DNA of 64,000 bases from Ptiloglossa arizonensis (taxonomy: Eukaryota > Arthropoda > Insecta > Hymenoptera > Colletidae): contig NW_027479492.1 in assembly GCF_051014685.1 (NCBI RefSeq), positions 1 through 64,000 on the forward strand. Reading direction: 5' to 3'. Made by a program: the position numbers and the translations under genes. The first letter of the stretch is position 1. Each line of letters opens with the position of its first letter. Below are positions 44,410 through 58,600 of this stretch, piece after piece. The notes under the pieces are model-generated. The model saw nothing but the letters and a program-made list of their open reading frames with translations. It did not search any database and was not told the origin of the DNA.

Positions 44410-45109
44410 ATAACGTATAACGTATAACGTATAACGTATAACGTATAACGTATAACGTATAACGTATAACGTATAACGTATAACGTATAACGTATAACGT
44501 ATAACGTATAACGTATAACGTATAACGTATAACGTATAACGTATAACGTATAACGTATAACGTATAACGTATAACGTATAACGTTTAACGTATAACGTAT
44601 AACGTATAACGTATAACGTATAACGTATAACGTATAACGTCTAACGTATAACGTATAACGTGTAACGTATAACGTATAACGCATAACGTATAACGTATAA
44701 CGTATAACGTATAACGTATAACGTATAACGTATAACGTATAACGTATAACGTATAACGTATAACGTATAACGTGTAACGTATAACGTATAACGTATAACG
44801 TATAACGTATAACGTATAAGGTATAACGTACAACGTATAACGTATAACGCATAACTTATAACGTATAACGTATAACGTATAACGTATAACGTATAACGTA
44901 TAACGTATAACGTATAACGTATAGGGTATAACGTATAACGTATAACGTATAACCTATAACGTATAACGTATAACGTATAACGTATGACGTATAACGTATA
45001 ACGTATAACGTATAACGTATAACGTATAACGTATAACGTATAACGTATAACGTATAACGTATAACGTATAACGTATAACGTATAACGTATAACGTATAAC
45101 GTATAACCT

Positions 45110-46950
45110 GTAACGAAGAACGTATAACGAAGAACGTAAAACGTATAACATATATCCTATAACGCATAACGTATATCGTATAACGCATAACGTATAGCGA
45201 ATAACGCATAACGTATAACGTATAACGTATAACGTATAACGTATAACGTATAACGTATAACGTATAACGTATAACGTATAACGTATAACGTATAACGTAT
45301 AACGTATAACGTATAACGTATAACGTGTAACGAAGAACGTATAACGAAGAACGTAAAACGTATAACATATATCCTATAACGCATAACGTATATCGTATAA
45401 CGCATAACGTATAGCGAATAACGCATAACGTATAACGTATAACGTATAACGTATAACGTATAACGTATAACGTATAACGTATAGCGTATAACGTATAACG
45501 TATAACGTATAACGTATAACGTATAACGTATAACGTATAACGTATAACGTATAACGTATAACGTATAACGTATAACGTATAACATAAAACATATGACGTA
45601 TTACATATTACGTATAACGTATAACGTATAACGTATAACGTATAACGTATAACGTATAACGTATAACGTGTAACGAAGAACGTATAACGAAGAACGTAAA
45701 ACGTATAACATATATCCTATAACGCATAACGTATATCGTATAACGCATAACGTATAGCGAATAACGCATAACGTATAACGTATAACGTATAACGTATAAC
45801 GTATAACGTATAACGTCTAACGTATAACGTATAACGTATAACGTATAACGTATAACGCATAACGTATAACGGATAACGTATAACGTATAACGTATAACGT
45901 ATAACGTATAACGTATAACGTATAACGTATAACCTGTAACGAAGAACGTATAACGAAGAACGTAAAACGTATAACATATATCCTATAACGCATAACGTAT
46001 ATCGTATAACGCATAACGTATAGCGAATAACGCATAACGTATAACGTATAACGTATAACGTATAACGTATAACGTATAACGTATAACGTATAACGTTTAA
46101 CGTATAACGTATAACGTATAACGTATAACGTATAACGTATAACGTATAACGTATAACGTATAGGGTATAACGTATAACGTATAACGTATAACCTATAACG
46201 TATAACGTATAACGTATAACGTATGACGTATACCGTATAACGTATAACGTATAACGTACAACGTATAACGTATAACGTATAACGTATAACGTATAACGTA
46301 TAACGTATAACGTATAACGTATAACGTATAACGTATAACGTATAACGTATAACGTATAACGTATAACGTATAACGTGTAACGAAGAACGTATAACGAAGA
46401 ACGTAAAACGTATAACGTATATCCTATAACGCATAACGTATATCGTATAACGCATAACGTATAGCGAATAACGCATAACGTATAACGTATAACGTATATC
46501 GTATAACGTATAACGTATAACGTATAACGTATAACGTATAACGTATAACGTATAACGTATAACGTATAACGTATAACGTATAACGTATAACGTATAACGT
46601 ATAACGTATAACGTATAACGTGTAACGAAGAACGTATAACGAAGAACGTAAAACGTATAACATATATCCTATAACGCATAACGTATATCGTATAACGCAT
46701 AACGTATAGCGAATAACGCATAACGTATAACGTATAACGTATAACGTATAACGTATAACGTATAACGTATAACGTATAGCGTATAACGTATAACGTATAA
46801 CGTATAACGTATAACGTATAACGTATAACGTATAGCGTATAACGTATAACCTGTAACGAAGAACGTATAACGAAGAACGTAAAACGTATAACATATATCC
46901 TATAACGCATAACGTATATCGTATAACGCATAACGTATAGCGAATAACGC
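45110..46950. repeat. Segmental duplication e, copy 2
   Basis: A copies start at 45110, 45327, 45670, 45936, 46377, 46622 and 46853. Word C is at 45579. Cassette L starts at 45817 but is replaced after about 120 bp by an ataacct-flanked cassette A (45936), which has no counterpart in copy 1. The copy at 46377 has ataacgt at unit 6, like its partner at 41519. An inserted or exchanged A inside L explains the drop in offset from 4,949 to 4,858 bp. Confidence 0.88.
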
Positions 46951-47307
46951 ATAACGTATAACGTATAACGTATAACGTATAACGTATAACGTATAACGTA
47001 TAACGTATAACGTATAACGTATAACGTATAACGTATAGGGTATAACGTATAACGTATAACGTATAACGTATAACGTATAACGTATAACGTATAACGTATA
47101 GGGTATAACGTATAACGTATAACGTATAACCTATAACGTATAACGTATAACGTATAACGTATGACGTATAACGTATAACGTATAACGTATAACGTACAAC
47201 GTATAACGTATAACGTATAACGTATAACGTATAACGTATAACGTATAACGTATAACGTATAACGTATAACGTATAACGTATAACGTATAACGTATAACGT
47301 ATAACGT

Positions 47308-48861
47308 GTAACGAAGAACGTATAACGAAGAACGTAAAACGTATAACGTATATCCTATAACGCATAACGTATATCGTATAACGCATAACGTATAGCGAAT
47401 AACGCATAACGTATAACGTATAACGTATAACGTATAACGTATAACGTATAACGTATAACGTATAACGTATAACGTATAACGTATAACGTATAACGTATAA
47501 CGTATAACGTATAACGTATAACGTATAACGTATAACGTATAACGTGTAACGAAGAACGTATAACGAAGAACGTAAAACGTATAACATATATCCCATAACG
47601 CATAACGTATATCGTATAACGCATAACGTATAGCGAATAACGCATAACGTATAACGTATAACGTATAACGTATAACGTATAACGTATAACGTATAACGTA
47701 TAACGTATAACGTATAACGTATAACGTATAACGTATAACGTATAACGTATAACGTATAACGTGTAACGAAGAACGTATAACGAAGAACGTAAAACGTATA
47801 ACATATATCCTATAACGCATAACGTATATCGTATAACGCATAACGTATAGCGAATAACGCATAACGTATAACGTATAACGTATAACGTATAACGTATAAC
47901 GTATAACGTATAACGTATAGCGTATAACGTATAACGTATAACGTATAACGTATAACGTATAACGTATAACGTATAACGTATAACGTATAACGTATAACGT
48001 ATAACGTATAACGTATAACATAAAACATATGACGTATTACATATTACGTATAACGTATAACGTATAACGTATAACGTATAACGTATAACGTATAACGTAT
48101 AACGTGTAACGAAGAACGTATAACGAAGAACGTAAAACGTATAACATATATCCTATAACGCATAACGTATATCGTATAACGCATAACGTATAGCGAATAA
48201 CGCATAACGTATAACGTATAACGTATAACGTATAACGTATAACGTATAACGTATAACGTATAACGTATAACGTATAAGGTATAACGTACAACGTATAACG
48301 TATAACGTATAACGTATAACGTACAACGTATATCGTATAACGTATAACGTATAACGCATAACGTACAACGTATAACGTATAACGTATAACGTATAACGTA
48401 TAACGTACAACGTATGACTTATCACGTATAACGTATAACGTATAACGTATAACGTATAACGTATAACGTATAACGTATAACGTTTAACGTATAACGTATA
48501 ACGTATAACGTATAACGTATAACGTATAACGTATAACGTATAACGTATAGGGTATAACGTATAACGTATAACGTATAACCTATAACGTATAACGTATAAC
48601 GTATAACGTATGACGTATAACGTATAACGTATAACGTATAACGTACAACGTATAACGTATAACGTATAACGTATAACGTATAACGTATAACGTATAACGT
48701 ATAACGTATAACGTATAACGTATAACGTATAACGTATAACGTATAACGTATAACGTATAACGTGTAACGAAGAACGTATAACGAAGAACGTAAAACGTAT
48801 AACGTATATCCTATAACGCATAACGTATATCGTATAACGCATAACGTATAGCGAATAACGC
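47308..48861. repeat. Third iteration of the 40-47 kb pattern
   Basis: A copies start at 47308 (ataacgt at unit 6), 47546 (atatccc at unit 7), 47763, 48106 and 48764 (ataacgt at unit 6). Word C lies at 48015 and a D-terminated L fragment ends at 48427. The spacing 47763-48106 is 343 bp, as in 40378-40721 and 45327-45670. It is a further copy of the module set, 2,436 bp after the second. Confidence 0.87.
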
Positions 48862-51766
48862 ATAACGTATAACGTATAACGTATAACGTATAACGTATAA
48901 CGTATAACGTATAACGTATAACGTATAACGTATAACGTATAACGTATAACGTATAACGTATAGCGTATAACGTATAACGTATAACGTATAACGTATAACG
49001 TATAACGTATAACGTATAACGTATAACGTATAACGTATAACGTATAACGTATAACCTATAACGTATAACGTATAACGTATAACGTATAGCGTATAACGTA
49101 TAACGTATAACGTATAACGTATAACGTATAACGTATAACGTATAACGTATAACGTATAACGTATAACGTATAACGTATAACCTATAACGTATAACGTATA
49201 ACGTATAACGTATAACGTATAAAGTATAACGTATAACGTATAACGTATAACGTATAACGTATAACGTATAACGTATAACGTATAACGTATAACGTATAAC
49301 GTATAACGTATAACGTATAACGTATAACGTATAACCTATAACGTATAACGTATAACGTATAACGTATAACGTATAACGTATAACGTATAACGTATAACGT
49401 ATAACGTATAACGTATAACGTATAACGTATAACGTATAACGTATAACGTATAACGTATAACGTATAACGTATAACGTATAACGTATAACGTATAACGTAT
49501 AACGTATAACGTATAACGTATAACGTATAACGTATAACGTATAACGTATAACGTATAACGTATAACGTATAACGTATAACGTATAACGTATAACGTATAA
49601 CGTATAACGTATAACGTATAACGTATAACGTACAACGTATAACGTATAACGTATAACGTATAACGTATAACGTTTAACGTATAACGTATAACGTATAACG
49701 TATAACGTATAACGTATAACGTATAACGTATAACGTATAACGTATAACGTATAACGTACAACGTATGACGTATAACGTATAACGTATAACGTATAACGTA
49801 TAACGTATAACGTATATCGTATAACGTATAACGTATAACGTATAACGTTTAACGTATAACGTATAACGTATAACGTATAACGTATAACGTATAACGTATA
49901 ACGTATAACGTATAGGGTATAACGTATAACGTATAACGTATAACCTATAACGTATAACGTATAACGTATAACGTATAACGTATAAAGTATAACGTATAAC
50001 GTATAACGTATAACGTATAACGTATAACGTATAACGTATAACGTATAACGTATAACGTATAACGTATAACGTATAACGTGTAACGTATAACGTGTAACGT
50101 ATGACGTGTAACGTATAACGTATAACGTATTACGTATAACCTATAACGTATGACGTATAACGTATAACGTATAACGTATAACGTATAACGTATAACGTAT
50201 AACGTATAACGTATAACGTATAACGTATAACGTATAACGTATAACGTATAACGTGTAACGTGTAACGTATAACGTGTAACGTATAACGTATAACGTATAA
50301 CGTATAACGTATAACGTATAACGTATAACGTATAACGTATAACGTATAACGTATAACGTATAACGTATAACGTATAACGTATAACGTATAACGTATAACG
50401 TATAACGTATAACGTATAACGTATAAAGTATAACGTGTAACGTATAACGTGTAACGTATAACGTATAACGTATAACGTATAACGTATAACGTATAACGTA
50501 TAACGTATAACGTATAACGTATAACGTATAACGTATAACGTATAACGTATAACGTATAACGTATAACGTATAACGTATAACGTATAACGTATAACGTATA
50601 ACGTATAACGTATAACGTATAACGTGTAACGTATAACGTATAACGTATAACGTGTGACGTATAACGTATAACGTATAACGTATAACGTATAACGTATAAG
50701 GCATAACGTCTAACATATGACATATTACGTATAAGGTATGACCTATAACGTATAACGTATAACGTATAACGTATAACGTATAACGTATAACGTATAACGT
50801 ATATCGTATAACGTATAACGTATAACGTATAACGTATAACGTATAACGTATAACGTATAACGTATAACGTATAACGTATAACGTATAACGTATAACGTAT
50901 AACGTATAACGTATAACGTATAACGTATAACGTATAACGTATAACGTATAACGTATAACGTATAACGTATAACGTATAACGTATAACGTATAACGTATAA
51001 CGTATAACGTATAACGTGTAACGAAGAACGTATAACGAAGAACGTAAAACGTATAACGTATAACGTATAACGTATAACGTATAACGTATAACGTATAACG
51101 TATGACTTATCACGTATAACGTATAACCTATAACGTATAACGTATAACGTATAACGTATAACGTATAACGTATAACGTATAACGTATAACGTATAACGTA
51201 TAACGTATAACGTATAACGTATAACGTATAACGTATAACGTATAACGTACAACGTATGACGTATAACGTATAACGTATAACGTATAACGTATAACGTATA
51301 ACGTATAACGTATAACGTATAACGTATAACGTATAACGTATAACGTATAACGTATAACGTATAACGTATAACGTATAAAGTATAACGTATAACGTATAAG
51401 GTATAACGTATAACGTATAACGTATAACGTATAACGTATAACGTATAACGTACAACGTATAACGTATAACGTATAACGTGTAACGTATAACGTTTAACGT
51501 ATAACGTATAACGTATAACGTACAACGTATGACGTATAACGTATAACGTATAACGTATAACGTATAACGTATAACGTATATCGTATAACGTATAACGTAT
51601 AACGTATAACGTATAACGTATAACGTATAACGTATAACGTATAACGTATAACGTATAACGTATAACGTATAACGTATAACGTATAACGTATAACGTATAA
51701 CGTATAACGTATAACGTATAACGTATAACGTATAACGTATAACGTATAACGTATAACGTATAACGT
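48862..51766. repeat. Cassette-poor stretch of the array
   Basis: About 2.9 kb without a complete cassette A. It holds long canonical runs, B-, F- and ttaacgt-type single variants, a cluster of gtaacgt units near 50.08-50.28 and 50.43-50.46 kb, word E at 50696-50744, a five-heptamer A stub at 51018-51052 and word D at 51102-51115. I see nothing here beyond satellite sequence. Confidence 0.85.
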
Positions 51767-51774
51767 ATAAGCGT
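51767..51774. other. Register shift 4: 8-bp unit before word B
   Basis: One unit reads ataagcgt, one base too long, and is followed directly by ataacct and attacgt (word B). Unit starts move from 2 to 3 modulo 7. The identical junction recurs at 54519. Confidence 0.87.
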
Positions 51775-52075
51775 ATAACCTATAACGTATTACGTATAAC
51801 GTATAACGTATAACGTGTAACGTATAACGTATAACGTGTAACGTATAACGTATAACGTATAACGTATAACGTATAACGTATAACGTATAACGTATAACGT
51901 ATAACGTATAACGTATAACGTATAACGTATAACGTATAACGTATAACGTATAACGTATAACGTATAACGTATAACGTATAACGTATAACGTATAACGTAT
52001 AACGTATAACGTATAACGTATAACGTATAACGTATAACGTATAACGTATAACGTATAACGTATAACGTATAACGT

Positions 52076-52992
52076 GTAACGAAGAACGTATAACGAAGAA
52101 CGTAAAACGTATAACATATATCCTATAACGCATAACGTATATCGTATAACGCATAACGTATAGCGAATAACGCATAACGTATAACGTATAACGTATAACG
52201 TATAACGTATAACGTATAACGTATAACGTATAACGTATAACGTATAACGTATAACGTATAACGTATAACGTATATCGTATGACGTGTAACGTATAACGTA
52301 TAACGTATATCGTATAACGTATGACGTATAACGTATAACGTATAACGTATAACGTATAACGTATAACGTATAACGTATAACGTATAACGTATAACGTATA
52401 ACGTATAACGTATAACGTATAACGTATAACGTATAACGTATAACGTATAACGTATAACGTATAACGTATAACGTATAACGTATAACGTATAACGTATAAC
52501 GTATAACGTATAACGTATAACGTATAACGTATAACGTATAACGTATAACGTATAACGTATAACGTATAACGTATAACGTATAACGTATAACGTATAACGT
52601 GTAACGAAGAACGTATAACGAAGAACGTAAAACGTATAACATATATCCTATAACGCATAACGTATATCGTATAACGCATAACGTATAGCGAATAACGCAT
52701 AACGTATAACGTATAACGTATAACGTATAACGTATAACGTATAACGTATAACGTATAACCTATAACGTATAACGTATAACGTATAACGTATAACGTATAA
52801 CGTATAACGTATAACGTATAACGTATAACGTATAACGTATAACGTATAACGTATAACGTATAACGTATAACGTATAACGTATAACGTATAACGTGTAACG
52901 AAGAACGTATAACGAAGAACGTAAAACGTATAACATATATCCTATAACGCATAACGTATATCGTATAACGCATAACGTATAGCGAATAACGC
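52076..52992. repeat. Cassette A copies with word J between them
   Basis: Consensus A copies at 52076, 52601 and 52895. Word J (eight units: atatcgt, atgacgt, gtaacgt, two canonical, atatcgt, one canonical, atgacgt) lies at 52272-52327. It recurs at 53084-53139 with one aaaacgt change, and at 63858-63913, after the last cassette A of the window. Confidence 0.88.
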
Positions 52993-53629
52993 ATAACGTA
53001 TAACGTATAACGTATAACGTATAACGTATAACGTATAACGTATAACGTATAACGTATAACGTATAACGTATAACGTATAACGTATATCGTATGACGTGTA
53101 ACGTATAACGTATAACGTATATCGTAAAACGTATGACGTATAACGTATAACGTATAACGTATAACGTATAACGTATAACGTATAACGTATAACGTATAAC
53201 GTATAACGTATAACGTATAACGTATACCGTATAACGTATAACGTATAACGTATAACGTATAACGTATAACGTATAACGTATAACGTATAACGTATAACGT
53301 ATAACGTATAACGTATAACGTATAACGTATAACGTATAACGTATAACGTATAACGTATAACGTATAACGTATAACGTATAACGTATAACGTATAACCTAT
53401 AACGTATTACGTATAACGTATAACGTATAACGTATAACGTATGACGTATAACGTGTAACGTATAACGTATAACGTATAACGTATAACGTATAACGTATAA
53501 CGTATAACGTATAACGTATAACGTATAACGTATAACGTATAACGTATAACGTATAACGTATAACGTATAACGTATAACGTATAACGTATAACGTATAACG
53601 TATAACGTATAACGTATAACGTATAACGT

Positions 53630-54266
53630 AAAACATATGACGTATTACATATTACGTATAACGTATAACGTATAACGTATAACGTATAACGTATAGCGTA
53701 TAACGTATAACGTGTAACGAAGAACGTATAACGAAGAACGTAAAACGTATAACATATATCCCATAACGCATAACGTATATCGTATAACGCATAACGTATA
53801 GCGAATAACGCATAACGTATAACGTATAACGTATAACGTATAACGTATGACGTATAACGCATAACTTATAACGTATAACGTATAACGTATAACGTATAAC
53901 GTATAACGTATAACGTATAACGTATAACGTATAACGTATAACGTATAACGTATAACGTATAACGTATAACGTATAACGTATAACGTATAACGTATAACGT
54001 ATAACGTATAACGTATAACGTATAACGTATAACGTATAACGTATAACGTATAACGTATACCGTATAACGTATAACGTATAACGTATAACGTATAACGTAT
54101 AACGTATAACGTATAACGTACAACGTGTAACGAAGAACGTATAACGAAGAACGTAAAACGTATAACATATATCCTATAACGCATAACGTATATCGTATAA
54201 CGCATAACGTATAGCGAATAACGCATAACGTATATCGTATAACGCATAACGTATAGCGAATAACGC
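53630..54266. repeat. C-A module and a tail-extended cassette A
   Basis: Word C (53630-53657) precedes a cassette A at 53714 with atatccc at unit 7. A second A at 54127 has units 9 to 14 repeated once, giving 140 bp (54127-54266). An internal tandem duplication of six whole heptamers explains it. Confidence 0.88.
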
Positions 54267-54518
54267 ATAACGTATAACGTATAACGTATAACGTATAACG
54301 TATAACGTATAACGAATAACGTATAACGTATAACGTATAACGTATAACGTATAACGTATAACGTATAACGTATAACGTATAACGTATAACGTATAACGTA
54401 TAACGTATAACGTATAACGTATAACGTATAACGTATAACGTATAACGTATAACGTATAACGTATAACGTATAACGTATAACGTATAACGTATAACGTATA
54501 ACGTATAACGTATAACGT

Positions 54519-54526
54519 ATAAGCGT
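54519..54526. other. Register shift 5: 8-bp unit before word B
   Basis: Reads ataagcgt followed by ataacct and attacgt, exactly as at 51767, 2,752 bp upstream. Unit starts move from 3 to 4 modulo 7 and stay there to the end of the window. The shared rare insertion marks a duplicated segment. Confidence 0.87.
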
Positions 54527-54757
54527 ATAACCTATAACGTATTACGTATAACGTATAACGTATAACGTATAACGTATAACGTATAACGTGTAACGTATAA
54601 CGTATAACGTATAACGTATAACGTATAACGTATAACGTATAACGTATAACGTATAACGTATAACGTATAACGTATAACGTATAACGTATAACGTATAACG
54701 TATAACGTATAACGTATAACGTTTAACGTATAACGTATAACGTATAACGTATAACGT

Positions 54758-54932
54758 AAAACATATGACGTATTACATATTACGTATAACGTATAACGTA
54801 TAACGTATAACGTATAACGTATAACGTATAACGTGTAACGAAGAACGTATAACGAAGAACGTAAAACGTATAACATATATCCTATAACTCGTAACGTATA
54901 TCGTATAACGCATAACGTATAGCGAATAACGC
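54758..54932. repeat. C-A module with altered cassette A
   Basis: Word C (four units, 54758-54785), seven canonical units, then cassette A at 54835 with ataactc at unit 8 and gtaacgt at unit 9. The C-to-A gap is 49 bp, the only case of seven units; all others are six or eight. Confidence 0.88.
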
Positions 54933-54995
54933 ATAACGTATAACGTATAACGTATAACGTATAACGTATAACGTATAACGTATAACGTATAACGT

Positions 54996-55142
54996 TTAAC
55001 GCATAACGTATAACGCATAACGTATAACGCATAACGTATAACGCATAACGTATAACGCATAACGTATAACGCATAACGTATAACGCATAACGTATAACGC
55101 ATAACGTATAACGCATAACGTATAACGCATAACGTATAACGC
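54996..55142. repeat. 14-bp dimer block of a second kind (ataacgc/ataacgt)
   Basis: A ttaacgc unit followed by ten repeats of ataacgt plus ataacgc, 21 units in all. It is the only block in which unit position 7 rather than position 2 alternates. The minus strand contains an ATG every 14 bp here (gcat on the plus strand). Confidence 0.88.
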
Positions 55143-55604
55143 ATAACGTATAACGTATAACGTATAACGTATAACGTATAACGTATAACGTATAACGTAT
55201 AACGTATAACGTATAACGTATAACGTATAACGTATAACGTATAACGTATAACGTATAACGTATAACGTATAACGTATAACGTATAACGTATAACGTATAA
55301 CGTATAACGTATAACGTATAACGTATAACCTATAACGTATAACGTATGACGTGTAACGTATAACGTGTAACGTATTACGTATAACCTATAACGTATAACG
55401 TATAACGTATAACGTATAACGTATAACGTATAACGTATAACGTATAACGTATAACGTATAACGTATAACGTATAACGTATAACGTATAACGTATAACGTA
55501 TAACGTATAACGTATAACGTATAACGTATAACGTATAACGTATAACGTATAACGTATAACGTATAACGTATAACGTATAACATATAACGTATAACGTATA
55601 ACGT

Positions 55605-58600
55605 GTAACGAAGAACGTATAACGTATAACGTATAACGTATAACGTATAACGTATAACGTATAACGTATAACGTATAACGTATAACGTATAACGTATAAC
55701 GTATAACGTATAACGTATAACGTATAACGTATAACGTATAACGTATAACGTGTAACGAAGAACGTATAACGAAGAACGTAAAACGTATAACATATATCCT
55801 ATAACGCATAACGTATATCGTATAACGCATGACGTATAGCGAATAACGCATAACGTATAACGTATAACGTATAACGTATAACGTATAACGTATAACGTAT
55901 AACGTATAACGTATAACGTATAACGTATAACGTATAACGTATAACGTATAACGTATAACGTATAACGTATAACGTATAACGTATAACGTATAACGTATAA
56001 CGTATAACGTATAACGTATAACGTATAACGTATAACGTATAACGTAGAACGTATAACATATAACGTATAACGTATAACGTGTAACGAAGAACGTATAACG
56101 AAGAACGTAAAACGTATAACATATATCCTATAACGCATAACGTATATCGTATAACGCATGACGTATAGCGAATAACGCATAACGTATAACGTATAACGTA
56201 TAACGTATAACGTATAACGTATAACGTATAACGTATAACGTATAACGTATAACGTATAACGTATAACGTATAACGTATATCGTATAACGTATAACGTATA
56301 ACGTATAACGTATAACGTATAACGTATAACGTATAACGTATAACGTATAACGTATAACGTATAACGTATAACGTATAACGTATATCGTATAACGTATAAC
56401 GTATAACGTATAACGTATAACGTATAACGTATAACGTATAACGTATAACGTATAACGTATAACGTATAACGTATAACGTATAACGTATAACGTATAACGT
56501 ATAACGTATAACGTATAACGTATAACGTATAACGTATAACGTATAACGTATAACGTATAAGGTATAACGTATAACGTATAACGTATAACGTATAACGTAT
56601 AACGTGTGACGAAGAACGTATAACGAAGAACGTAAAACGTATAACATATATCCTATAACGCATAACGTATATCGTATAACGCATAACGTATAGCGAATAA
56701 CGCATAACGTATAACGTATAACGTATAACGTATAACGTATAACGTATAACGTATAACGTATAACTTATAACGTATAACGTATAACGTATAACGTATAACG
56801 TATAACGTATAACGTATAACGTATAACGTATAACGTATAACGTATAACGTATAACGTATAACGTATAACGTATAACGTATAACGTATAACATATTACGTA
56901 TAACGTATAACGTGTAACGAAGAACGTATAACGAAGAATGTAAAACGTATAACATATATCCTATAACGCATAACGTATATCGTATAACGCATGACGTATA
57001 GCGAATAACGCATAACGTATAACGTATAACGTATAACGCATGACGTATAGCGAATAACGCATAACGTATAACGTATAACGTATAACGTATAACGTATAAC
57101 GTATAACGTATAACGTATAACGTATAACGTATAACGTATAACGTATAACGTATAACGTATAACGTATAACGTATAACGTATAACGTATAACGTATAACGT
57201 ATAACGTATAACGTATAACGTGTAACGGAGAACGTATAACGATGAACGTAAAACGTATAACATATATCCTATAACGCATAACGTATATCGTATAACGCAT
57301 GACGTATAGCGAATAACGCATAACGTATAACGTATAACGTATAACGTATAACGTATAACGTATAACGTATAACGTATAACGTATAACGTATAACGTATAA
57401 CGTATAACGTATAACGTATAACGTATAACGTATAACGTATAACGTATATCGTATAACGTATAACGTATAACGTATAACGTATAACGTATAACGTATAACG
57501 TATAACGTATAACGTATAGGGTATAACGTATAACGTATAACGTATTACCTATAACGTATAACGTATAACGTATAACGTATAACGTATAACGTATAACGTA
57601 TAACGTATAACGTATAACGTATAAGGTATAACGTATAACGTATAACGTATAACGTATAACGTATAACGTGTGACGAAGAACGTATAACGAAGAACGTAAA
57701 ACGTATAACATATATCCTATAACGCATAACGTATATCGTATAACGCATAACGTATAGCGAATAACGCATAACGTATAGGGTATAACGTATAACGTATAAC
57801 GTATAACCTATAACGTATAACGTATAACGTATAACGTATAACGTATAACGTATAACGTATAACGTATAACGTATAACGTATAACGTATAACGTATAACGT
57901 ATAACGTATAACGTATAACGTATAACGTGTAACGGAGAACGTATAACGAAGAACGTAAAACGTATAACATATATCCTATAACGCATAACGTATATCGTAT
58001 AACGCATGACGTATAGCGAATAACGCATAACGTATAACATATTACGTATAACGTATAACGTGTAACGAAGAACGTATAACGAAGAACGTAAAACGTATAA
58101 CATATATCCTATAACGCATAACGTATATCGTATAACGCATGACGTATAGCGAATAACGCATAACGTATAACGTATAACGTATAACGTATAACGTATAACG
58201 TATAACGTATAACGTATAACGTATAACGTATAACGTATAACGTATAACGTATAACGTATAACGTATAACGTATAACGTATAACGTATAACGTATAACGTA
58301 TAACGTATAACGTATAACGTATAACGTATAACATATTACGTATAACGTATAACGTGTAACGAAGAACGTATAACGAAGAACGTATAGCGTATAACATATA
58401 TCCTATAACGCATAACGTATATCGTATAACGCATGACGTATAGCGAATAACGCATAACGTATAACGTATAACGTATAACGTATAACGTATAACGTATAAC
58501 GTATAACGTATAACGTATAACGTATAACGTATAACGTATAACGTATAACGTATAACGTATAACGTATAACGTATAACGTATAACGTATAACGTGTGACGA

